Under the pieces are notes generated by a model that saw only the letters and a program-made list of their open reading frames with translations, ran no database searches and was not told the origin of the DNA. The translations under genes and the position numbers were made by a program. A stretch of DNA of 64,000 bases from positions 961,614 to 1,025,613 of the forward strand of contig JAOTOL010001436.1 in NCBI GenBank assembly GCA_034440575.1, given 5' to 3'. Shown piece after piece: positions 32,687 to 44,494 of this stretch. Each line of letters opens with the position of its first letter. Positions within the stretch are counted from its first letter, which is position 1. The stretch is from Imbricaverruca yamaguchii. Taxonomy: Eukaryota > Arthropoda > Thecostraca > Neoverrucidae.

Positions 32687-33825
32687 TCGCACTATGGTCG
32701 ACAATAATTCACTATCTGGTGCACACGTGACGGTGGGATACTGCAGACACTTAGTCCTTGGAAAACGCAACCTTCATTTGTTTTACTTAACTATTCTAAA
32801 CCTTTCAAAGTCATTTTACAATCAGAAATGAACAAGTAACTACTGTTGAGAACATGGACCGATATATATATATATATATATGATATGATATCTAACGCAT
32901 GGATCTAACATCTAGCGCATGGTACCAGCGCGGGTGGTGACTCCACAAAGTCTGCCGGAGTGACTGTACATTCATCCAGCTCCTCCAGCAAGCCGACTGT
33001 GGAGAAGTCACTGCACTGGCGTGGTTTTCCCCGCAGTTGAGTCTCCGTCTCCATTTCTTCGGTATTACTGCTGGGGCTAAGTCTAGTTATGCCATGACTG
33101 GCTCCGACAGCGGGAACAATTGCATTTATTTTTCGGACTTATTAGAATATAGAGTTTGGCATGCATATGTGTTTCATGTATAGTTTCATGTATATTTTGA
33201 ACATACACAAACACACTCATACATTCCGGAATTAATGAGAGGCAAGGGCCTATTGCACCCGATCGCATCGGGCTCGAGCTGAAATAGCACAGTGACACGC
33301 ACCTCAGGATGGGTTATAAAACCGCTATTCCGACCAGAATTAATATATTCTGGTTTTGAACTGGTTCATTGTTTTGTAGCAGATTACTTGTTCTGAAAGC
33401 GAGTTCCACTCCTGACCGTGCGAACACATGGTTTCGTTTCATTGATAAATGCAGCAGACTTTGTCGAGGGATGTGTATGATGTGTGGTAACAGCCAAGCC
33501 ATGTCTTCGCAAGTCGGTGACCTCGCTTCAGCTGGTACATGAGGATCATCTCGCCATATTACTTCCTATATTGGAGTGAATTGAGTTGCAGTATTTGTAG
33601 GCAGCCTTTACAGGGAGGCGTCTGATTTCCGACACAAGCTTGGCTGTTCGGGGTAGCGCTCCTTCAGTCATTTTCTGGTCTGCCTTATTAAAAGGAACCC
33701 GAACTCCATTACCGTATTCTAGGTATGGTCCGACCAGATGCAAGATGGGCAGCATACAGTGGCACGCCGAATGGGCAGGGGGCAAATTGAGAACCCCTCC
33801 TGAGGGGTCATGGGGCCCCAAGTAA
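32687..33825. other. Intergenic, nothing recognised
   Basis: It contains a short (TA)n run at about 32865-32885. No domain-bearing frame, RNA gene or larger repeat was recognised. Confidence 0.4.
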
Positions 33826-35610
33826 TCGCATCTGGGTTACAACAAATTGAGCCAGTCTTCCACAAAAACCCCGCTAGTGGCCCATTAAATCGCACCGAAC
33901 CCCTAATAAATCACACTTGGGTCCAAAAAGTCGCACAGGGCCACCTGAAAATACGTTGTGGCCTCTGGGGCTGTAGTTTGGGCTCCTAGAAACCACTCAT
34001 CACGGCAGGATCTCCAAAAGGTCGGACCGTGGGGCCCGTAAAAATCAATATGTGCGCGTGGATACCAAAAATTCGCGCACAGGCCCATGAGAATCACGCT
34101 GGGGACTCGACGTGTCGCACTGGGGTCCCAAGAACCTCATCGGGACCACACAAAAATTGAAGTCGGGGCAACAACAAAAACAGTCCAGAGATGGAAAATC
34201 ACTTTGGGGCCAACAATCGCGCCAAAGGCCCCACAAATTAGTTGGGACCCAACAACTGCCGAGGCAGCTAAATCTCGCGCTGGTGATCCTAACAAATGAG
34301 TCCAGAGCCTCAAAAGTCACAAACAGAAAAAAGTCGTGTCGCATCCTTTGAAAATCACACTGGGGGTAGCTTAAGACACCGTACGGTAGCTTAGTCCGTA
34401 CGGTGTCGGACTCCTAATCGAAAAATTGTGGGTTCGCTTCCCGCAACTGTCTGGATTATCCAGTCCACGCGCGAACAATCGGCGTGAGAGGTTGGCGACC
34501 CTATATGATCTAGCGGTTGAGTCGTACAAAAACCCAAGAAAATCACACTGGGGCACACAAAATCGCGCGGGGGCCCCGAAGGCCACAGCTTGCTCGCCAA
34601 GAATAAATTCCGACTCGGAATGTCACTCTGCGGCTTCAAATCGCGTCAAAGACCCAAGGAACGCTTTGGGACACGGAAAGACATATCGGGGCACCGCAAA
34701 AATTTCACCGGGACCTCGAAGAATCGTACCGGGGCCAGATATCACGCATGGGTTTACAAAAAGAAGAGGACCTTTCTAATCAAAAGGGTACAAAGGGCTA
34801 AAAAAGAACTCATCGAGCAGCCGCAGTTGCGTGTCAAGGCGGCAAATGTTCCATCCTCCCTCCTGAAGGGGCGTGTCCCTAAACATCATCCCGGGGCTCC
34901 GATAATTGCACTGGAATCCCATAAATCCGCGTCGACACTCCAGAATTAGCGCGTGCGGTTCGAAATATATACAGGGGACCCCAGAAAACTTGCACCTGGC
35001 ACGATAAATCGTGCCGGAGCCCGCTAAAATTGAACCCGGAATCTGCTCAAAACCAAAAATTACCGTTGAAAATCCCAAAAATTTGGCTTGGTGCATCATA
35101 AATACCATCGGAGCGTCCAAAAATGGGTGTAGAGGGTCCCGAATAAGCATAGCATGGCTTAAAAATATATAACCGACAAAAATCAAGTCAAAGCCTTGCA
35201 AAATAATGTGGGATTCCTAAAAAAATATATAAATCTGGAGCCACAAACAGCCCCGGATGGCTTCAAAATCGCGAACGGTCCGACAGAAACGTACTGGCGC
35301 TCGAAAAATCGCAACAACACAACAATGTTGTCGAGGGCCTAAACATCAGATCGAGATTTGGGACTATAAAAATATAAAAGGGACCCTCAAAAATATTGTC
35401 GAAAACTGGTGTCACTTCTTCCCACCGCAATCGTGCGCCCGGGCACGGAAAGTCGCACCGGGACCCCGATAATTCGCACCAGAGACCCAAATATCGTGCT
35501 GGCTCCCAGAAACGTGCGTCAGGAGCACGTATCCTAAAAGTATAACGGGGGCCGAAAATGCACCGGGCTCTCCAAAGCGCACCAATTCCCGCAAAAGCGA
35601 CAAGGCCTTA
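33826..35610. repeat. Old, highly degenerate satellite (about 20-27 bp units)
   Basis: Recurring AAATCGCACNGGG and GGGGCCCCAAAAAA-type motifs are spaced about 20-27 bp apart over 1.8 kb (for example TAAATCGCACCGAACCCC, AAAGTCGCACCGGGACCCC, AAAATCACACTGGGG). No two neighbouring units are identical. A SINE at 34375-34535 interrupts it. Coding potential is absent. Confidence 0.75.
34375..34535 (+). mobile_element. SINE with a tRNA-Arg-like head
   Basis: GGTAGCTTAGTCCGTACGG (A-box region), GACTCCTAATC (anticodon-loop-like, CCT) and TTGTGGGTTCGCTTCCCGC (B-box) resemble tRNA-Arg(CCT). The body GAACAATCGGCGTGAGAGGT and GCGACCCTATATGATC is shared with the main SINE family, so the two families share a body but have different heads. 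The 5' part forms a perfect 12-bp inverted repeat (34375-34386 with 34396-34407). Confidence 0.65.
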
Positions 35611-36625
35611 AAACATGCGCCTTCATGAAGGGTGTCTTCTCATTGCCAACCAGTATGAATGTGTTTGAAGACACCGACAGTCTGACAGAACCTCCGCAGC
35701 GGCACGGGCCGAATGATCGCCGGCGTGCTGGTCACATCAGACGAGCAAGACATTAGCTAGGGGTAAACAGGCCCAATATAACTGGCGCCGGCGCACGTGG
35801 ACGACTGGCTCCTTTGCCAGCAGACACCCACACATCTGGAGGACACAGAGTACGATGTATTTGCAAAGGTCGCTCCTGGGTTGGCTGCGTTGTCGGCGCG
35901 GCGGCTGCTGCAGGGTGAGACGGGGCACCATCACGGCACTGCACATTGACCGACAGGACAACACACGCCAAGGCTAAACAGCCATGCCACTTCTGACCAC
36001 TGCCATAGGTCAAACCACCGGCCGCCAGTAAGACCGGCAACCAAGACCACCAGATGACAGGTCAAATCGACAGCAAGCAGATGAAACATCCATGCAAATA
36101 TACCGCGTGTCTGCCCCGCGTCGCAGCCAGAGCACAGCCGGGCCCAGTCCACCCTGCCGCTGGACTACTCTGATGATCATACACACAATTCACTAATGAC
36201 TGATGCCAGTGTTAACTGCCGGATGTCGCTGTGAAATCGCGTCATGATGTCGCGCAGCATGCACACCGGGGTCCCACCCAGTCGGGCGAGACGCGCCGCC
36301 ACGACAGACGTCGCGAGCAGATGGGTTATTAGTCACCTGGCCCGGTGCGCCCGCAGCCCAAATGACAATAAAATACGGGAAAATAAGCACGAACAGCCAA
36401 ACACACATAGGTGTTCTGTCAGAGAACGGTGGCTGTGCATAGAAAATATGTACACCACGTCCCAGATGCGGACAGCGTCGCTCGCCGTCGTACAGGAACT
36501 GCTGTACTGCATGCATAAAAAACACTCGCCGCACGCTGCCGGCGCGTGCACCCCGCACAACGTCCGTCACCGTGTCCGGCATTGGGCCGCCATCGGGCCG
36601 GCGTTGCGAACGGCACGGCCGCGGT
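35611..36625. other. Probable 3' flank of the CP190-like gene
   Basis: This lies downstream (minus strand) of the CP190-like stop codon and should include its 3' UTR. I see no AATAAA in the minus-strand orientation close to the stop, so the 3' end is not placed. No other gene is supported. Confidence 0.45.
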
Positions 36626-39600
36626 CTAACCGTCGAGCCGAGCGGTGTCAGTTGGATCGACAGCCGGCATCACGGCCTCCCAGTCGTCGCCGGGGTCCGG
36701 CGCCACCCGGCCGGCCGAGTCACTCATCGCCTCGCCCACGTACACCTGGTGGTCCCCGCCGCACTGCAGGGCCGCCGCGTGCCCCGCCGCACAGTCGGCC
36801 GCCACTCCCTGCCGGTCTGAGTCTGCCCGCACCGGCCGCCGGCCCGAGTCCACCACCAGCCGTCGGTCAGAGTCAACGTCCATCGGCACCGCGCCGACGT
36901 GCACGGCCGCACACGACTCGCCCGCCTCCGTAGCGAGCGCCAGGTGCGGTGCGACGTCCCCTTCCGGTCCGGCCACGTCAGTCTGGCCTGGCCCTGGGCC
37001 CGGCTCCGCGCGCTCGCCGCAGCCCGCTCCGTTCGAGCTGGACGGCCCCGGCACTGACGCGTCCACTGCCTCGCCATGTGCCGCGGTTTTCGGCATACCA
37101 CACGATCGGCTCTCCCGTGCCTCGAGTTCTGGCTGACCATACACGACTAGCTCCTGCTCAGACCGGTGGTCCATTGTGCTGATCTGTTCTGGCTGATGAT
37201 CAGATGCAACCAGCTCATGTTCTTCATGATGAACCGACGTACCGATCTCATGCCCTGACTGGTGATCAGATACAACTTGCTCATGCTCTTCCTGGTGTTC
37301 TGACATGGTTATATCCAGTTCTGACCGATGTTCAGATGCCACCAATTCCGGCTCTGCCTCATATTCCGTTGAGTCCACCTGTTCAGATGGGGGATGACAC
37401 ACAGCCAGCTCCTGTTCTGCCTCCTGCCGTATCGCGCTGATTTCTTGTTCTGAGTGATGGTCGGCCGCAACAAGCTGCCCGACCTGATATTCATTCGTCC
37501 CAATCTCCCGCTCCGACTGCTCATCAGGCACCACTAACTCTTCTTCCTGATATTCCGCTGCGCTAAGCTCGTGTTCTGACTGATGATCAGCCACAACTAG
37601 CTGCTCTGTTTGGTACTCTGTCGTGCTGATTTCCTGTTCTGATTGGTGGTCAGACACCACCAACTCATGCCCTGCCTGATACTCCGTCGTGCTGATCTCC
37701 TGTTCAGACTGATGATCAGACACAATCAGCTCTTGTTCGCCCTGATACTCTGTCGTGCTTACCTCTTGCACCGACTGATGATCCGACGTAACTAGCTGTT
37801 CTGCCTCATATTCCGACGTGCTGATCTCATGTTGTGAATGATTATCAGACACAACTGGCTCTTGTCCTGCATCATTTTCGGCCTGTTGTGATTGATGTTC
37901 AGGTATGATCTGCTCTGTTTGATGGTAAGAAGGGCTGGTCCCCTGCTCTACCCGTTGCTCAGGCATATTCGACTCGGATTCCATCACATGAGCAGGCAAG
38001 CAGACTTCGTCCGCCTGGTGGCCAGACATGTCGACCTGGTCAGCATGATGATCATCAGACATGCTGACCTCTTGATCGGTTTCGTCAGCCATGCAGACCT
38101 GATCCGTCTGATGGCCAGTCGTGTTAACGTCTTGGTTTGCTTGGTGATCCAGCATGCCGACGTGCTCGGCCTGATGGTCAGAAACACTGACCACCTGTTG
38201 AACAACACGCTGACACTGTTCTGCCAGATGTTCTGATGTGCTGGCCTGGTCTGTTCGATGCTCTGACACATTGACTTGGGCTGTCCGATGCTCGGAGATT
38301 CTGGGTCGGTCTGTTTGATGCTCTGGCATGCTGAGCTGGTCCGCTTGATGCTCTGACATGCTGAGCTGGTCCGTTTGATGCTCTGACATGTTGACCTGGT
38401 CAGTCTGATGATAGGATGTGCCGGCCTCCTGTGGCGCCTCGTGGTCTGACATGTCGAGCTCCTGCTGGGCCCGACCGAGGTGCAGCTCCTCAGTCGCAGT
38501 GGCCTCTGACTGGATCAGATCACTCATCTGAGAGTTATGATGGGCCGATCGACCCGCCATGCCTGCATGGAGGCTGGACTCGATGCCCAGCACCTCCTCT
38601 GGCTGAAACTCGTCATCGGCCTGCGCGCTTGTCCCCTCCCCGGATTCATGGGCACTGCGGCTGTGCTCCGTATCAGCACCGGCGCGCGGAGCCGAGCACG
38701 CATGCAGGTGAGACATGTCCATGCCCTGTCCGTGCTGCATGTCGGTCACGCCGACCTGCGAATACACGACCGCCTCGTCGCCCGGCTGGCCGTGGTAGAC
38801 GTGGTGCTCGGGCAGGTCGGGGCCAATCATCTCCTCGCCATGCTGCAGCTCCAGGGACAGGTCGGGCTGCGAGTCATCCGAGAACTGCGAGCTGGACACG
38901 GTGATGCGTGAGCTGGAGACGAGGCCGGCCGGCTGACCTCGCCGGCGGCTGGCCCACTGGCCACTCGGCGCCACCAGCTGCGGCACAGTCACCACGTTCA
39001 GGCCCGCCTGAGACGCCGTGGTGACTGGCAGGCTGATGCTGCCGTCGGCCTGCACCGTCAGCGGTGCCGCTCGCGTCAGCAGGTGGCCGGTCGACTGCAG
39101 GTCGGGCAGCACCGTCTGGCCGGCCGAGCCGCCAGGTCCGGTCGTCTGCCCCACCTGGATGGTGACGGTGTCGCCCGTCACGCCGCCGCCCACCACCACC
39201 GGCACCGTGTACTGGGTCACTTCGACGACGGCGGCGTCCGCCGCCGCGCCGGCGGCCGGTCGCAGCGCGATGTACGAGATCAGGCCGTTCTCGTCCTCGA
39301 CGGGCACGATGCCGTCCGGCAGCGCCATGTACTCGCCGTCGACGGCCAGACTCAGCGACGCCGCCACGCTGTTGGCCACCGCCGACATCGACTCGGCTTC
39401 CGAACTCGGGTCCAGCTGTGCCGGCGGAGGCGGCGTCGCTTCCTCCGTCGCCGCTGCCGGCTCCTCCTTCACCTCAGACTTCGCCACGCGACGCGGATCG
39501 GACGACACTTTGTGCACGGAGCGCATGTGGCCCTTGAGGTTGTAGCTGCGGGAGAACGACATGCCGCAGTACTGGCAGTTCCACTGATCGATGCGCCGCT

Positions 39601-40222
39601 TCGGGTCCGACATCTGGCGGCACGCCTTGCTGCGCATGTGCGCCTCCAGCAGCGACAGACTACATACCATCACGCCGCACTCCTTGCACTTGTACTCCTT
39701 AGCGACCCTGTGGTTGCGCTGCCGGTGGCGCGTCAGCTCCGACTCGGTGATAGCCTCATAGTCGCAACGGTCGCACTTGGGGAATGTGATGAAGCGCGGC
39801 GGTCGGATCTGGTGTCGCGTGTACTGATGGTAGAGCAGCTGCAGCTTGCGCTGCGCCGAGTAGCCGCACAAGTGGCAGGAGCCGATGCCACTGACGCCGC
39901 GCGTCTCGTGCACGTCACGCAGGTGGGTGAAGTAGTCGTCGACGGCGGCAAACTCGATCGGATCGCCCGCCTGCTCGCACGTCGTGCAGGAGAGCGTGTT
40001 GAGGTCGATGGTGGCCGCGTCGCTGTGCACGTCCTGGAAGTGTTTCGACATCTGGTCCGCCCACCAGAAGTCCACCTGGCGGCCCGCTCGCGCGCACAGC
40101 GAGCACGACAGCGGCGAGTCGAGCGTCTCGCCCACCGACGGCTGGTCCAGCAGCTGCTGCTGCTGCTTCACTACCACGTACTCGGTGCGGCTGGCACCAC
40201 CTCCCGGCGTCACCAGTCGCAC
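36626..40222 (-). CDS. Cp190: CP190-like gene, exon 5: zinc fingers and repetitive acidic tail
   Basis: The last coding exon (1198 residues plus stop) of a gene whose five exons join in phase: 48636-48463, 46317-46190, 44494-44294, 41286-40449, 40222-36626, total 1645 residues. The acceptor is TCTGTCCACAG/GTGCGACTGG. Six Cys/His fingers lie at about residues 487-685 of the joined protein: SCSLC..H, SCTTC..H, SCHLCGY, KCDRCDY, KCKECG (with Cys as last ligand) and NCQYCGMSFS. Beyond them are VKEEP (a sumoylation-type motif), a Gly/Val-rich region, then a long tract of SEHQTDQ- and SDHQSEQEIST-type repeats. CP190 is an insulator and centrosome-associated protein of arthropods that bridges DNA-bound factors. 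The BTB start, VDNWG signature, finger cluster and acidic C-terminus support that assignment. Another BTB-zinc-finger member remains possible. Confidence 0.8.
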   Translation of the reverse strand: MRLVTPGGGASRTEYVVVKQQQQLLDQPSVGETLDSPLSCSLCARAGRQVDFWWADQMSKHFQDVHSDAATIDLNTLSCTTCEQAGDPIEFAAVDDYFTHLRDVHETRGVSGIGSCHLCGYSAQRKLQLLYHQYTRHQIRPPRFITFPKCDRCDYEAITESELTRHRQRNHRVAKEYKCKECGVMVCSLSLLEAHMRSKACRQMSDPKRRIDQWNCQYCGMSFSRSYNLKGHMRSVHKVSSDPRRVAKSEVKEEPAAATEEATPPPPAQLDPSSEAESMSAVANSVAASLSLAVDGEYMALPDGIVPVEDENGLISYIALRPAAGAAADAAVVEVTQYTVPVVVGGGVTGDTVTIQVGQTTGPGGSAGQTVLPDLQSTGHLLTRAAPLTVQADGSISLPVTTASQAGLNVVTVPQLVAPSGQWASRRRGQPAGLVSSSRITVSSSQFSDDSQPDLSLELQHGEEMIGPDLPEHHVYHGQPGDEAVVYSQVGVTDMQHGQGMDMSHLHACSAPRAGADTEHSRSAHESGEGTSAQADDEFQPEEVLGIESSLHAGMAGRSAHHNSQMSDLIQSEATATEELHLGRAQQELDMSDHEAPQEAGTSYHQTDQVNMSEHQTDQLSMSEHQADQLSMPEHQTDRPRISEHRTAQVNVSEHRTDQASTSEHLAEQCQRVVQQVVSVSDHQAEHVGMLDHQANQDVNTTGHQTDQVCMADETDQEVSMSDDHHADQVDMSGHQADEVCLPAHVMESESNMPEQRVEQGTSPSYHQTEQIIPEHQSQQAENDAGQEPVVSDNHSQHEISTSEYEAEQLVTSDHQSVQEVSTTEYQGEQELIVSDHQSEQEISTTEYQAGHELVVSDHQSEQEISTTEYQTEQLVVADHQSEHELSAAEYQEEELVVPDEQSEREIGTNEYQVGQLVAADHHSEQEISAIRQEAEQELAVCHPPSEQVDSTEYEAEPELVASEHRSELDITMSEHQEEHEQVVSDHQSGHEIGTSVHHEEHELVASDHQPEQISTMDHRSEQELVVYGQPELEARESRSCGMPKTAAHGEAVDASVPGPSSSNGAGCGERAEPGPGPGQTDVAGPEGDVAPHLALATEAGESCAAVHVGAVPMDVDSDRRLVVDSGRRPVRADSDRQGVAADCAAGHAAALQCGGDHQVYVGEAMSDSAGRVAPDPGDDWEAVMPAVDPTDTARLDG

Positions 40223-40448
40223 CTGTGGACAGAGTCCACCGTCAGCCATGAACAGTCAGGTCAGGTCACGTTACCGGCCGCATCAGTCCACGGGATCAGC
40301 CGTCACAACCGTGAGTAATTCAGGCCACACCCGAGTCACTAGTCATACACAGGCATAGATACGGACCATTCGACATCGTCACGAGTTTTCACGTCCTCGC
40401 CTACTACCCTCCACTTTACGATAAACTACCTCAAGGATACTGTCTCAC

Positions 40449-41286
40449 CTTGACGTTCTGGCCGGCGCGCAGCACGTCCGGGTGCTGCTTGATTAGCTGG
40501 CTGACCAGCTCGGAGGTGTCGCCCAGGTCCTGCACGGTTACAGTCAGCTGAGAACTTTCCGAGAACTGCACCCGCTTCTTGACGCTGCCGCCGCTTCCCG
40601 GCTCTTGCTTTAGGATCGGTCGCGGCGTGGCTGGAGTGACTGCATTGACGGGAGTGCCGAGAGTGACAGGAGTACCGGGAGTGACAGGAGTACCGGGAGT
40701 GACAGGAGTACCGGGAGTGGCAAGAGTACCGGGAGCGGCAGGCGAGGCAGGAGTGCCGGCAGTGGCATGAGTGGCTATGTCGGAGGCCGTCAGGGTTGCC
40801 GAATCTACTGCGGGGAGCGGCTTGATGTCGGTCGGCGGCGGTGGTGGCTCCTCATCATTCCAGTCGGCCTCCACGGGCGCCGGCTCGTCCGCATCTTCTT
40901 CGTCGGCGCCGTCCTGCTCACCAAGCAGCTGCGCTCGTCGCCGTTGCTCCTGGTAGTATTCGCGCAGCGTGGTCACGTCTTGCGTCGGTTCGCCTGCGTC
41001 GGCGTCGGTGCGGGCCCGTTTCTGGTCGCCATTCTCTTGCGGCGCCGGCCGCTTGACGGGCGTCTGGCGCAGAGTCTCGAACGCCGCCTCGCGGTCGGCC
41101 GGCGGCGGCGGCGGCGGTGGCGGGGCCGGCGGGGCCGGCGGAGCGGCGGGCGCGACCGCCGGTCGTCGCGACGCCAGCGCCGTGTCCATCACGGGCAGAC
41201 GCTGCTGCATATCCAGGTCGTCCGTGTCGGGGAACTCGAACCGGGATGGTCGGGCGTCCGCCGGCGGCTCGGCGGCTCGCACGATG
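40449..41286 (-). CDS. Cp190: CP190-like gene, exon 4: linker with NLS-like and SUMO-like motifs
   Basis: The acceptor is TTTCTCGTCGTTCACAG/CATCG and the donor is AACGTCAAG/GTGAGA, both strong. Phase in is 2 (one base completes a Gly codon from exon 3) and phase out is 0. The 279 residues include SRFEFPDTDD, a proline run, a bipartite nuclear-localisation-like KRPAPQENGDQKRAR, an acidic block with DWNDEEPPPPP, TPGTPV repeats (18-bp DNA units at about 40640-40745) and ILKQEP, which fits the sumoylation consensus. It joins exon 5 as GQNVK/VRLVTP. Confidence 0.85.
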
Positions 41287-44200
41287 CTGTGAACGACGAG
41301 AAATGTCAGTGCTACAAGTAGTGGAGACTATATTCGTGCCAGAATCATACATTCTGATTTTCAGGATTAATCTCGACTTTTGAATCTTTGGAAACCCGGG
41401 AGTACAGAGTTGAAGATTGGAAGTTGATAACTTTGTGGAAAGAAAAATGGAAAAATATTGGTTTGCGAAAAGGAAAACAAATTTAAAATGCCATTTAGTA
41501 GAAGATTCAAATGATTCACTATTCCAAACATCGAAATTCACAGAGGATTTAGAACCATAGTCAAAGTTCGCAGTTCTGTCAAAACATTCAACAGATTCAG
41601 GACTATAAAGTCACAGCTAGGAATGTTGTAAAGGGAAAGGGCAGGCCCCTTATAACCTATGATTGAGCACTTTTTATCAAGAGCCCAAACATTTGCATCA
41701 GAAGAATGTGTATGTACTAAGGTGTGGGAATGGGGGAGCGCCTGGCCCCAAGGCCCATCGACTCCACCGATGGTTTCAAACATCCAGGTCTGAAAATGAA
41801 AAAGATTGAAAATTCGATGGTTACAACTTTGTTTAAAGAAACCAAGAGAACACAATTACACGAATTACATGCAATGCATTGAATATCAAAGATTTCAAGC
41901 TTCATGACCATGGAAAACTCCAAAGATGGATTCACCAAAATAATCGTATATGATCCTAGGTACATAGGATCATATACGATAATAGGTGGGGACGTAGAAC
42001 CATAAAACGAAGGATCTGGTGATCAACATGGAAGTGGGCACCTACTTCATAACTCTAAAAATGCATTCAAGCACCATACCTGTCAGTTGGTACCTGACAC
42101 AGACACACCATGAACTAGCTTCGCATTTGTCGCCTTCGACTATGTCTTTGACCGGTCGTTTTTGCTCGTTTACATTTAATATACGAACATCTCATTCGGT
42201 GACAATATAGATACAGGTACGAAGGACCTGGGATGCTTGACAAGGGAAAGATTACATCACTATCAGGCACCGGCCGTGGATAAAACTGGCTTTCTCAGTC
42301 CCATGAACCATATCCCAGTTTAAATGTGATTTTGCGGCGACAATTTCGTCCCGTTAAATCCCAGCCATGCGCTAACAACAGTAGACGTTCTATACAAAAA
42401 CGACCGGAGTGGAATTACAGGTTAAAAATATGTCGCAATGCTATGAGTAATCAGACACGGTAATATTCACATACAAGACGATACAAGTGTCCACCACTTT
42501 ATAACACAATGACATCGCACAAATATCACTTTGGAATGCATTAATTTTAACATTCTTTGACACGCATAACAAAACTGTGTTGAAACAAGAACGGGTGTCA
42601 ATGTGTAACTATTTTCATTAAATTCTATTTTCATTAAATTGAGCTATTAAATTGAGTGCCTCGACCAAACTTGGCAATTCACGTACGTCTCCATAATTCA
42701 ATACATTTTTTCAACTCACCTGTAGATTCCTCACGAAACAATTGCATAATGCCAGTTTTCAATGATATATCCATAGAGCCTGATCCTAGATATCCCAGAA
42801 ATGTAATACTTGGAATTTATGCTTGAATATTCACACTAGAATCTTTAGAATCTTAATATTCCACCATCATTACAATCATTTGTTTGCAAACGATTCAAGA
42901 GTTCAAATTCAAAGGTGGCAACTGCGTAGAAAGATTCCAAATTCGAAGCATATTGTTTTGTAAAAGAAGCAAGTTTCGTAAGCTCTTAGGGTTTAGGGGC
43001 GCATCGACTACACAAGCCAAGCAGCACCTACAACAAAGTCAGCCATACCGAAGTATCCACATGGAGGCTGTTCCAGCCGACGTACTATGCAACACATTCA
43101 TGCTCAAATTGTACAGTATACTCGTTCTGATTTTACCGCTTGCCACGTACCTGGCATAAGAATCAAGTATCGAAATTGTTCCTTTGTTGAAAGGTTCCAA
43201 AGATTCAAGATTCCGAACAGTAAGGTTTGTTCGAAATAAACAAAAAACCATGATCCAAAGTTGGCAACTTTATCGAAACACTAAAAAAATCAAGAATTCC
43301 AAGATTAAGGTTGCCAAGTATTTAAGTTCGTGATTCTAGCACATGTCTGTTGAAGATGTTCCTCTGTCTTACTAACACTTCCTTCCTCAATTCTGGAACC
43401 GAATTTCCGGAGCACGCAACACACAGATGAGTCAACTTTCCACGCCAAATCCTCAGTATGCCCATTACAACCGTGTCTTTCCGGTGTCCTTCGTGAAACA
43501 TTACCGATACGGCGACATGGGTATAATTGCGATCATAGCATCCTGAGCACAAACATACAACACTGGACAATTACTTCAAGACACTTCAAGACACTTCGTA
43601 ATACACAGACATCACATAACACTTCATGATACCACACGATATGAGTAGCTGTGTCATTTGCCTGTTGCTCTCTGCTCATTTCCCATACTAAAACAAAAGA
43701 TACAGCTGTATCGTTGGCAGCTTCCGTCAGATAGGTTTCCTGGCTGATTTACCTGCGTTTGGAGGCCATCTGCGAGTTGGTGGGCTGGTACACACCAGAG
43801 TGTCTCCCACGGGGAGACCTGTGAAGACACAAGTACAACATAGATCAGCTGAGACAAAACCATCTCCACAACACCATCCATAGTCGGTTGCAGCTTCCAA
43901 TAAAACACACATACCCATAGACGCCAAGGTGTGGTGGATCTCAGTACACCTACTTTCAGAAGGCAATATCATTAAAGCTTAATGAGTTTCATTATCTTCG
44001 ACGTAAATATTCAGCAGAACACACTATGGAAAATAGCAATGCTGCCGAGCATGAAATGCAAGGCTTGCGATCAGCCCCAAACCCACACAAAAAGTACATT
44101 CCATGTTCACACAACATTAACCCTAGTTAAGCCAAGTTACCTGAAAGAACAAGAGTTGTGCTCAACTTATCAATCAAAATCTACCCAACAGCGAACGCTT

Positions 44201-44293
44201 CTCGATACAATACCAGGCTGAACATCACAGCCCCACCGTTTGCAATATGGGATAACATGGTCAGACCGAGTCGATACGGCACCGCCGACTGAC
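41287..44293 (-). other. CP190-like gene, intron 3
   Basis: About 3 kb of AT-rich sequence. Simple overlapping open frames only; no domain, RNA gene or intact transposon was recognised. A small palindrome lies at 41945-41982 (TCGTATATGATCCTA with its inverted partner). Confidence 0.55.
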
Positions 44294-44494
44294 CCTGCGG
44301 GGCGTCCCAACGTACGGCCGGCCATAGCCATGGCCACGGCCGTGTCTCGTGCGCGGCCCGTCTCCGTGGCGTTGTCTCCACCGTGGCGCTGCGCCTCCAG
44401 CAGCCGGATCAAGATCTGCAGCTTGAGCAGCTTGGCCGTGCTGTACAGCTGCTCCATGTCGCAGGACGCCTCCAGTCGGCCCGTGTACACGAAC
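44294..44494 (-). CDS. Cp190: CP190-like gene, exon 3: end of the BTB domain
   Basis: It encodes FVYTGRLEASCDMEQLYSTA and KLLKLQILIRLLEAQR, the typical C-terminal half of a BTB domain (strand plus helices). The acceptor is GCCGTCGCCAG/GTTCG. In this frame a TAA lies 73 bases upstream, so this AG is the only usable acceptor. The donor GCAGG/GTCAGT is weaker than the others and was chosen because it alone keeps phase with exon 4. The exon end is therefore less sure than its start. Confidence 0.78.
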
